Shown one piece after another: positions 6,031 to 11,505 of a stretch of 11,505 bases of DNA. Location: positions 1 through 11,505 of the forward strand of contig DVOV01000165.1 in the NCBI GenBank assembly GCA_018713375.1, given 5' to 3'. Within the stretch, counting starts at the first letter, position 1. The number at the start of each line of letters is the position of its first letter. Source of the DNA: Candidatus Scatomorpha stercorigallinarum. Lineage in GTDB: Bacteria > Bacillota_A > Clostridia > Oscillospirales > Oscillospiraceae. Under the pieces are notes generated by a model. The model was not told the origin of the DNA, ran no database searches, and saw only the letters and a program-made list of their open reading frames with translations. Made by a program: the position numbers and the translations under genes.

Positions 6031-6580
6031 ATTCATGGAAAAATATCTCGCGGAGGTGGACCGCCGCCTGCGGCGGCTGCCGGTGGGCGAGCGGCTGGAC
6101 ATCGTGAACGAGCTCAGGAGCGAGATGGCCGAGCTGGCCGCCTCCGGGCTGGCGCCGGAGCAGATAGAGCAGCGGCTGGGCTCCGCGCGCTCGCTCGCCG
6201 CGGGCTATCTGGGCGAGGCGATAGCGAAGTCGCCGCGCTTTTCCTGGCGCAAGCTGGGGCTGCTGGCGGCCTTCTACAGCTACGCGGGCCTGGGCGGCGT
6301 CATCGTTTTGCCGGTGACGAGCATCTGCGCCGCGGCGTTCATCATCTGCGGCGCGGCCTGCCCGCTGATCGGGCTGGCCAACCTCGTCTGCGAGCTGGCG
6401 GGCAACCCTCTGCCCTGGGTGATATTCCAGATCGGCGGCTGGAGCGCCGGGCCGTGGCTCGCCTTTGCGCTCAGCGTGCTCACCGGCGCGGCGCTTTTTG
6501 CGCTGGGCCTGCTCTGCTGGAAGGCGACCGTGGCCTTCGTCCGCTCCGTCAGCGGCGCGAAGCGGAAGATAAACGGATAA
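6023..6580 (+). CDS. HAAS/DUF1700 domain membrane protein, PadR partner
   Basis: A 185-residue protein. Residues 1-65 form the HAAS domain: helical and charged (FMEKYLAEVDRRLRRLP, then RLDIVNELRSEMAEL), with the typical LAPEQIEQRLGSARSLAAGYLGE segment. Three hydrophobic segments follow at about 78-98, 100-125 and 145-172, ending in a basic KRKING tail. In Firmicutes such proteins are regularly encoded right after small PadR regulators and have been linked to envelope-stress type responses; the biochemical role is not established. The ATG lies inside the end of the PadR gene (8-base overlap) with GAGGA just upstream, so translation is likely coupled. The stop TAA runs directly into the A-run of the terminator. 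A DUF4097 gene often follows this pair but is absent here. Confidence 0.85.
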   Translation: MNEFMEKYLAEVDRRLRRLPVGERLDIVNELRSEMAELAASGLAPEQIEQRLGSARSLAAGYLGEAIAKSPRFSWRKLGLLAAFYSYAGLGGVIVLPVTSICAAAFIICGAACPLIGLANLVCELAGNPLPWVIFQIGGWSAGPWLAFALSVLTGAALFALGLLCWKATVAFVRSVSGAKRKING

Positions 6581-6619
6581 AAAACGCCGCCCGGCAGTCG
6601 CCGGGCGGCGCGGTGTTTT
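6579..6619. terminator. Bidirectional terminator between the PadR/HAAS and NAD synthetase genes
   Basis: A perfect 11-base stem, CGCCGCCCGGC/GCCGGGCGGCG (6585-6595 with 6600-6610), has loop AGTC. It is flanked by six A on the left (6579-6584, a T-run for minus-strand transcripts) and CGGTGTTTT on the right (weaker T-run for plus-strand transcripts). It sits between convergent stops at 6580 and 6624 and serves both. Confidence 0.9.
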
Positions 6620-6623
6620 GGCC

Positions 6624-7352
6624 TCAGCCCTTGTATGTGGCGATGGGCGCGCGCTTGTGCGCGCTTTTTTCGTGCATGGCCTCGATCCTGGCGACGGTCT
6701 CGGCGCTGCCCTCGCGGCGCAGCAGCCAGGCGTCGATGTCCGCATATGAAAGGCCCATCTCCGCCTCGTCCGTCTGGCCTTCGAAGAGGCCGGCGGAGGG
6801 GGCTTTTTCTATCACCGAGCGCGGCGCGCCCAGGAATTCGAGGAACTCATAGATCTCCGTCACCGTCAGATCGGCGATGGGGTCGAAGTCGTGCGCCCCG
6901 TCGCCCCACTTGGTGAAATAGCCCACATAGGCCTCGCTGGCGTTGCCCGTGCCAGCCACCAGCCGCCCCTCGGCGTGGGCCACGGCGTAGAGCGCCGTCA
7001 TCCGCAGGCGGGGGGCGATATTGGCCACGGCCATGTCCGTCAGATGCGTGGCGCCGCCGAGGGCGGAGACCAGGGCCTCGCGCGCGGCGGTCAGGTCCAC
7101 CGTGCGGCACTCGATTCCGAACTTTTCCGCCACTTCCAGGCCGTCGTCGCGGTCGATGCCGTAATTGCGGCGGCTGGCGCAGGGCATGATGATGCCCACG
7201 GTGTCCTCGCAGGCGGCCTTGCAGAGGATGCCGACGAGCGCGGAGTCCTTGCCGCCGGAGTTGCCATAGACTATGCCCTTCATGCCGCTCGCGGCGAGCT
7301 GGGCGCGGATGAAGCCCACACGGCTCTCAAATTCTTTTGAATAGTCTCTCAT
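6624..7352 (-). CDS. nadE: NAD(+) synthetase, ammonia-dependent
   Basis: Catalyses the last step of NAD biosynthesis: nicotinate adenine dinucleotide plus ATP and ammonia gives NAD, AMP and pyrophosphate. The 242-residue protein has the N-type ATP pyrophosphatase loop SGGKDSAL (32-39), GTGNASE (134-140), GYFTKWGDGAHDFDPIADL (144-162) and GQTDEAEMGLSYADID (192-207), all characteristic of NadE. There is no glutaminase domain, so it should use free ammonia. Three ATG codons are consecutive (7358, 7355, 7352). The GGGAGG ribosome site is only one base from the first and about 7 from the third, so I start at 7352. EFR1 lies 73 bases upstream on the same strand; a weak hairpin sits in that gap and no convincing separate promoter is visible. 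The two may share a transcript. The protein is somewhat shorter than the enterobacterial form (about 275) but within the clostridial range. Confidence 0.9.
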   Translation of the reverse strand: MRDYSKEFESRVGFIRAQLAASGMKGIVYGNSGGKDSALVGILCKAACEDTVGIIMPCASRRNYGIDRDDGLEVAEKFGIECRTVDLTAAREALVSALGGATHLTDMAVANIAPRLRMTALYAVAHAEGRLVAGTGNASEAYVGYFTKWGDGAHDFDPIADLTVTEIYEFLEFLGAPRSVIEKAPSAGLFEGQTDEAEMGLSYADIDAWLLRREGSAETVARIEAMHEKSAHKRAPIATYKG

Positions 7353-7396
7353 CATCATGCCTCCCGCAAAAATATAAAGCAGTGACAGCGCACAAA

Positions 7397-7413
7397 CGCC
7401 TGTATGTCAGGCG
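7397..7413 (-). terminator. Weak hairpin between EFR1 and nadE (possible attenuating terminator)
   Basis: A 6-base stem, CGCCTG/CAGGCG (7397-7402 with 7408-7413), has a 5-base loop. On the minus strand it is followed only by TTTGTG. It lies 13 bases past the EFR1 stop. The short T-run makes full termination doubtful; partial read-through into nadE is more likely. Confidence 0.35.
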
Positions 7414-7425
7414 CCGAGGGGAAAT

Positions 7426-8202
7426 TCAAAGGTAAAATTCCGGCTCGCGGCGGGCGGCGCAGGCCTTTTTCAGCTTGACCGATGTGGCGGCGAGCATGGC
7501 GGGGTTGAGCCGGCGCGCATAGTGCGGGCAGACGGCCACGCAGCGCATGCAGGTGATGCACTTGCCGCCGTCCGTCTTTTCAGGCGCGGCGGGGTCGATG
7601 GCCCCCGTGGGGCATTCGGCCGCGCACTTGCCGCACTGGCCGCACTTTGACTTTGGGGCCGAGGGGTGCATGGGCACGCCGCCGAACTCGCGGTAGGGCC
7701 GGCTGCCAGGGGGCGTGACGGCGCTCAGGGCCTCCGCGGCGGGGGCGGCGGCGAGCTTTTCCCTGACGGCGGCGGCAAAGCGCTCAAGGGCGGCGAAGTC
7801 GGCGCTGTCCGGGCGGCCGGCGGCGATGTCCGGCACGATGGAGTGGCGGGCGATGAAAGCCCCGGCGGCGATCACGCGGAAGCCGCGCTCCGCCGCGGCG
7901 TCGCACAGCTCCAGCAGCGCGTCCTCATACGCGCGGTTGCCATATACGGCGACTACGACCGCCGGCGTGCCGTGGGCCGTTATCCCCCGCAGCCGCTCCA
8001 CGGAGAGCGCGGGGATGCGCCCGCCGAATACCGGCGCGGCGATGACGGCAAGCTCGTCCGCGGCGAACTCCCGCGCGGCGGGGCGCACGGTGACGTCCAG
8101 CTCCTCCGCGCCGGGACACAGCGCCGACGCCAGGCGCGAGGCGATGCGCCGCGTCCCGCCCGTGGGCGAGAAATAGAGCGCGGCGGCGCGTTTTATCTCC
8201 AT
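7426..8202 (-). CDS. EFR1 family protein: flavodoxin domain fused to a 2x[4Fe-4S] ferredoxin
   Basis: Predicted cytoplasmic electron carrier of 258 residues. Residues 1-160 are flavodoxin-like, with the FMN phosphate loop YFSPTGGTRR (10-19) and APVFGGRIP (56-64). The C-terminal ferredoxin has two cluster motifs: CGQCGKCAAECP (C187, C190, C193, C197) and CITCMRCVAVCP (C215, C218, C221, C225). Such proteins pass electrons between FMN and low-potential clusters; the partner is unknown. The usual annotated ATG (8208) is only one base from the GGAGG site. The second ATG (8202) is 7 bases away and begins MEIKRAAALYFSPTGG, as expected for a flavodoxin strand, so I use it. A promoter is visible at 8259-8288. 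A low-potential donor could serve the dehydratase system, but nothing here ties them beyond being neighbours. Confidence 0.88.
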   Translation of the reverse strand: MEIKRAAALYFSPTGGTRRIASRLASALCPGAEELDVTVRPAAREFAADELAVIAAPVFGGRIPALSVERLRGITAHGTPAVVVAVYGNRAYEDALLELCDAAAERGFRVIAAGAFIARHSIVPDIAAGRPDSADFAALERFAAAVREKLAAAPAAEALSAVTPPGSRPYREFGGVPMHPSAPKSKCGQCGKCAAECPTGAIDPAAPEKTDGGKCITCMRCVAVCPHYARRLNPAMLAATSVKLKKACAARREPEFYL

Positions 8203-8258
8203 ATCCATACCTCCATGCGCGTCGTGCGTGAAGCACAGCGCCTTGCCTTATCTGATAC

Positions 8259-8288
8259 ATTATAGCACGTGTATGCGGAGGACTTCAA
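8259..8288 (-). promoter_or_regulatory. Promoter of the EFR1 gene (and possibly nadE)
   Basis: On the minus strand TTGAAG (8283-8288), an 18-base spacer and a perfect TATAAT (8259-8264), with TGC immediately before it (extended -10, TGCTATAAT). The start should lie near 8252, giving a leader of about 50 bases. Confidence 0.75.
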
Positions 8289-8294
8289 GCGCCG

Positions 8295-8323
8295 TTGCAT
8301 TGCCGCGCCGCGTGTGATAAAAT
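8295..8323 (+). promoter_or_regulatory. Promoter of the FG-GAP lipoprotein gene
   Basis: TTGCAT (8295-8300), a 17-base spacer and TAAAAT (8318-8323) preceded by TGA (extended -10, TGATAAAAT). The -35 is weak (TTG only), which an extended -10 can offset. The leader before the ATG at 8355 would be about 25 bases and contains GGAGG at 8346-8350. Confidence 0.65.
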
Positions 8324-8354
8324 CAAAATACACCTATCTGCACCTGGAGGCGAG

Positions 8355-11300
8355 ATGTTTTTGAAGAGGACAGCCGCCATATTGCTTTGCATTTGCTTTA
8401 TCCTGGCCGCTTTCACGGGGTGCGGCGAGCAGCCGGGCGGCCATGATCGGCCCGGCCACAGCGCGGACACGCCCGCCGCGCCGGACGGGCAGCTGCCCGC
8501 GGCGGAGGTCGCGCTCACGAGCGAGACGGCGGAGGAGAACGTGCTGCGCGCCGCCGTGCTCTACGACGGCTCGGACGGCTCCGCCGCCTGGCAGGACCTG
8601 TATTCGCGCCTTGAGCAGCCGCTGCTGCTGGGCTTCACGGCGGAGGCCGTGGACATCTCCGGCGAGTGGTCGCTGGAGGGCTATGACATCGTCTATCCGC
8701 ACGAGAGCATCGCCGGCTCCGCCCACGCGGAGGAGGCGCGCTCCGCCATCGTCGAGTTCGTCGCCGGCGGCGGCTCGGCCTTCCTCGACAACGATCTCTA
8801 CGGCTTTTTCGACGCGGAGTTCCTGGGCGCGGAGGGCTTCTCGCCCCTGGACGCCTATCCGTCGGACGCGGAGTGGCCGGACGCGGGGGAGGACCTGGCG
8901 GAGATGCAGCGCATCATGCGCGCCTATCTGGAGCTGCTGCCGCAGTACGCGGACGTGTCCGCCCTGGAGCTGGGCGTGGCCATGGACTGTTCCACGGCGG
9001 TGCCGCTGGCGCTCAGCGGCGGCCGCGCCCTCGCGGCGGTGAACGCCTACGGCGGCGGCTACGTCTATTTCGCCAGCGAGCTGCTGCCGGGGGACGCCTC
9101 CGTGGCCGGCACGGGGCTGGTGCAGCGCGGCGCCAGCGCGGCTGTCTCCACCACGGACATGGGCGCGGCGCGGCTCATCGAGAACGCCTTCGCCGCCTTC
9201 GTCGCCAAACGCACGCTGGGCTACGCCCTCTGGCGCGTCTACGGCGTCTACGGCTCGCCGGGCATGAGCTGGCAGGCCGCCATCGAGGACACGGCGGCCG
9301 TCTCCGGCACGGCGGCGCAGGACTTTGCCGCGCTCTGCCGCCAGTACGGCCAGGCGCCGAGCTATTCGCTGGCGCGCAGCGTCTATACCCGCGGCCTGCG
9401 CGCGGAGAGCGTTTCCACGCTGCTCTCGCAGGACGGCTCGCTGCTGCGCTTCGCTTCCGACCTCTATGAGAGCGGCTATTCCGCCGGCACGCACGCCGTG
9501 GCCGGGGACAGCTATCTGACGCTGGCGCGTTTCCCGGACAGCGGCGGCTACGCCGAGCCCTCCGGCCTCAGCGCGGGGGCCTATCCCTGCGCCTGCGACC
9601 TGGACGGGGACGGCCTTATTGACCTGCTCTGCGGCTCGTCGGACGGCAGGCTGTGGTTTTTCCGCGGCCTGGGCTATGACGGCCGATTGCTTCTGGATGC
9701 GGGCGAGGCGCTGACGGACGCGGAGGGCCTGGAGCTCGCCGTGCCCGGCGCGAGCGCCCCCACCGTGGCGGACGTGGACGGCGACGGCGTGCCGGACATA
9801 CTCTGCGGCGCGGCGCACGGGGAGGTCTATCTCTTCCGCGGCCTGGCGGAGGGCGGCTTCGCCGCCGGCGAGATCTTCTACGAGGCGGCCATCGAGGGCC
9901 GCGCGCTGCCGGAATACGGCGACCTAAACGGCGACGGCATCGCCGATTTGGTGATCGGCTCCGACTGCGGGGAGCTGCTGGCCGTCTACGGCGCGGAGGG
10001 CGGCTTTGCCGCCTCGCCGGTGGAAATAAGCTTCTTCGGCGTGGACGGGGACTGGTTCGCCCCGCGCATCTGCGACGTGAACGGCGACGGCATCGCCGAC
10101 CTGGCGCTGGGTACGGCGGCGGGCTATGTGGCCCTGCTCACCGGCGACGGGCAGGGGGGCTTCGCCTCCGCCGGCTGCATCGAGCTGGACGAGCGCAACG
10201 CCGACGGCAACTACCACGCCAAATTCGGCGAGAACTGCGCGCCCAGCTTTGCCGACATCGACGGCGACGGCTATACGGACCTCGTCTGCGGCAGCTTGGA
10301 ATACGGCTTGTCCTATCCCATCGACAGCAGGTATTTCCCCCTGCGCGAGGAGCTGCTCGCGCTGGTGGGCGGCGTCACCGGCGAGGGCTGGTACATGGGC
10401 GCGCACTTCTTCGCCGGCTTCGGGGCCTCGCCGGAGCGGGAGAGCTATGAGCTCTCCGCCCAGCTGGCGGCCATGCAGGGCTACGGCGTGGCCTACGGCC
10501 GCCTGGGCGCGGGGCTGCACGCCGGCGCGTCCCTCTCCGGCGACCCGGCGCAGACCTACCTCAGCCTCTGGGACGGCGGAATGCTCTGGTGCGCCGGCCT
10601 CTCCGGCGAGGTGGAGGAACTGGGCGCGGGCGAGCTGCTATCGCTGCCCTTCTACCTCACGCGCGGCGGCGAGCGGACGATACTGCTGCTCGACGCTTCG
10701 CCCGCGCTGGACGACCCGGACTGGGCGCAGGCGGCCTGCTCTCTGGGCCTGCCGCTGCTGCTGGAGGCCGAGCTCTGGGACGGCGCGGCGCTCGCCGGGC
10801 GCGTGGCCGGCGCGGCGGAGCTGTGCGCGCAGTACGGCTACAGCTCCATGACGGAAAGCCAGCTGATGTACGCCGCGGCGGCGGCGGCCAACCTGGAGCT
10901 GGACGTGATGGGCAACAGCAGCAGCCGCTTCGACATCGAGCTGGTGGGCGCCGGCGCGACCAACTCCACGGCGCTCTACTCCGGCATCTTTCAGACCTCC
11001 TGCGGCGTGCGCGTCTCCCTCGGCGAGGCGCTGAGCGGCCTGGAGCTGGCGGTGGACGCCAACGTCTGGCGCCGTGTGGGGAACGACATCTACATCGGCC
11101 TCGACCGGCCCGTGCGCATCTATGAGGCCGAGGCGGGGGCGGAGGAGACGCCGCACCTCGCGCGAGTCAACCTGCCGGCCATGCTCTCCGTCCACGAGGG
11201 CGGGGCCTCCGTGCTCTTCGACACGGGCGGCATGATGCAGGTGGAGACCTCCGCGCCGGCCACGACGGAGTCCGACGGCTGGACGGCCGAGCCCGCGCCC

Positions 11301-11366
11301 GGCGGCGGTACCGTGTTCACAAAATATTCCTCGACCCCGGGCTCGATACTGATAAGCTACGAATAA
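8355..11366 (+). CDS. Large lipoprotein with FG-GAP/VCBS calcium-binding beta-propeller
   Basis: A 1003-residue surface lipoprotein. A type II signal peptide with lipobox AAFTGC puts the acylated cysteine at C23. A low-complexity linker (24-60) is followed by an alpha/beta region (about 64-250) that resembles a glutamine-amidotransferase-like/ThuA fold (VLRAAVLYDGSDG, YDIVYPHESIAGS, GGRALAAVNAYGGGYVYFAS); this fold call is tentative. Residues about 288-400 are unassigned. Five FG-GAP/VCBS motifs of the DxDGDGxxD calcium-loop type follow at 415, 473, 523, 574 and 634, each with an aliphatic strand such as LLCGSSDGRLWFFRG. Residues 690-1003 are unassigned, with aromatic and alanine-rich stretches and a beta-rich end (LARVNLPAMLSVHEGG). 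The function is probably binding or breakdown of an extracellular polymer, which is inference. The ATG at 8355 (GGAGG 4 bases before) starts the signal peptide; the frame is open 20 codons upstream but crosses the promoter. Confidence 0.83.
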   Translation: MFLKRTAAILLCICFILAAFTGCGEQPGGHDRPGHSADTPAAPDGQLPAAEVALTSETAEENVLRAAVLYDGSDGSAAWQDLYSRLEQPLLLGFTAEAVDISGEWSLEGYDIVYPHESIAGSAHAEEARSAIVEFVAGGGSAFLDNDLYGFFDAEFLGAEGFSPLDAYPSDAEWPDAGEDLAEMQRIMRAYLELLPQYADVSALELGVAMDCSTAVPLALSGGRALAAVNAYGGGYVYFASELLPGDASVAGTGLVQRGASAAVSTTDMGAARLIENAFAAFVAKRTLGYALWRVYGVYGSPGMSWQAAIEDTAAVSGTAAQDFAALCRQYGQAPSYSLARSVYTRGLRAESVSTLLSQDGSLLRFASDLYESGYSAGTHAVAGDSYLTLARFPDSGGYAEPSGLSAGAYPCACDLDGDGLIDLLCGSSDGRLWFFRGLGYDGRLLLDAGEALTDAEGLELAVPGASAPTVADVDGDGVPDILCGAAHGEVYLFRGLAEGGFAAGEIFYEAAIEGRALPEYGDLNGDGIADLVIGSDCGELLAVYGAEGGFAASPVEISFFGVDGDWFAPRICDVNGDGIADLALGTAAGYVALLTGDGQGGFASAGCIELDERNADGNYHAKFGENCAPSFADIDGDGYTDLVCGSLEYGLSYPIDSRYFPLREELLALVGGVTGEGWYMGAHFFAGFGASPERESYELSAQLAAMQGYGVAYGRLGAGLHAGASLSGDPAQTYLSLWDGGMLWCAGLSGEVEELGAGELLSLPFYLTRGGERTILLLDASPALDDPDWAQAACSLGLPLLLEAELWDGAALAGRVAGAAELCAQYGYSSMTESQLMYAAAAAANLELDVMGNSSSRFDIELVGAGATNSTALYSGIFQTSCGVRVSLGEALSGLELAVDANVWRRVGNDIYIGLDRPVRIYEAEAGAEETPHLARVNLPAMLSVHEGGASVLFDTGGMMQVETSAPATTESDGWTAEPAPGGGTVFTKYSSTPGSILISYE

Positions 11367-11410
11367 CGGCGCGGCCTGGCTTCGCTTGTGCCGCTGAGTT
11401 TACGGAAACC

Positions 11411-11505
11411 CAAAGCCTCCCCTGCCGTGCAGGGGAGGTGGACGCGCGTAAGCGCGGCCGGAGGGGTGGTATAAGTTTGCACTCCTTCGGTAGGATGCGC
11501 AAAGT
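11411..11505. repeat. Palindromic intergenic repeat, truncated by the window end
   Basis: Non-coding stretch after the lipoprotein stop, made of successive inverted repeats: CCTCCCCTGC/GCAGGGGAGG (11416-11425 with 11429-11438, loop CGT), CGCGC/GCGCG (11443-11447 with 11452-11456, loop GTAA), and an imperfect stem TTTGC...TCCT/AGGA...GCAAA (11476-11486 with 11492-11503). A third purine-rich copy of the arm, GGAGGGGTGG, lies at 11460-11469. From memory, similar modules ending in GGAGGGGTTGTA recur between genes in gut Clostridia. It may be a non-autonomous mobile repeat, and its first stem could also stop transcription of the lipoprotein gene, as no T-tailed terminator is seen in 11367-11410. 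Confidence 0.55.

Noticed and set aside
8295..8354. A 20-codon N-terminal extension of the FG-GAP lipoprotein starting at TTG.
   Set aside because: It covers the -35 and -10 elements and would displace the lipoprotein signal peptide.
8334..9818. A 494-codon minus-strand frame opposite the lipoprotein.
   Set aside because: The plus strand carries a signal peptide and calcium-loop repeats in a coherent protein; the minus frame has only low-complexity composition.
1..11505. tRNA, rRNA, CRISPR arrays, insertion sequences or phage genes.
   Set aside because: I saw no cloverleaf, regularly spaced repeat-spacer pattern or transposase or phage protein features in the window.

Overview
The window is GC-rich bacterial DNA, densely coded on both strands. 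It looks like an anaerobic Gram-positive member of the Clostridia, possibly a gut lineage near Oscillospiraceae or Christensenellales. The reasons are a radical-type 2-hydroxyacyl-CoA dehydratase, an SLH-anchored wall protein, an EFR1-type flavodoxin-ferredoxin, a PadR/HAAS pair, strong GGAGG ribosome binding sites and near-consensus sigma-A promoters. A CCTCCCC-palindrome repeat at the right edge resembles repeats I remember from gut Clostridia genomes. The lineage is an inference; no rRNA or phylogenetic marker is present.

Layout. Positions 25-2295 (minus): secreted phosphodiester glycosidase (NAGPA/DUF2233 type) with Ig-like spacers and three C-terminal SLH repeats, with its own promoter and a hairpin-rich leader. 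Positions 2427-2459: strong terminator closing the next operon. Positions 2473-5458 (minus): a three-gene operon. Its first gene is a 2-hydroxyacyl-CoA dehydratase/benzoyl-CoA reductase-family subunit with a single-base frameshift near its 3' end. The second is a larger 533-residue subunit of the same family, and the third a 58-residue membrane peptide. The operon is driven by a perfect TTGACA-N17-TATAAT promoter whose -10 element lies in a near-perfect palindrome. Positions 5689-6580 (plus): divergent PadR repressor and HAAS/DUF1700 membrane protein, overlapping by 8 bases and ended by a two-way terminator. Positions 6624-7352 (minus): ammonia-dependent NAD synthetase. Positions 7426-8202 (minus): EFR1 flavodoxin-ferredoxin. 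Positions 8355-11366 (plus): 1003-residue lipoprotein with a five-motif FG-GAP/VCBS calcium-binding propeller, transcribed divergently from EFR1 out of back-to-back promoters. Positions 11411-11505: palindromic intergenic repeat running off the window.

How it fits together. The dehydratase pair should remove water from a (R)-2-hydroxyacyl-CoA, or carry out a related low-potential reduction. It needs an ATP-dependent activator (HgdC/FldI type), and neither that nor a CoA-transferase is in the window. The EFR1 protein is a plausible low-potential electron carrier but has its own promoter, so a link is only conjecture. The PadR repressor faces the dehydratase operon, and TAC...GTA-type palindromes lie on both divergent promoters, so PadR may control both. 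The two large exported proteins at the ends belong to the cell surface. The most informative observations are the frameshift, the unassigned dehydratase operon with its overlooked membrane peptide, and the palindrome over the dehydratase promoter.
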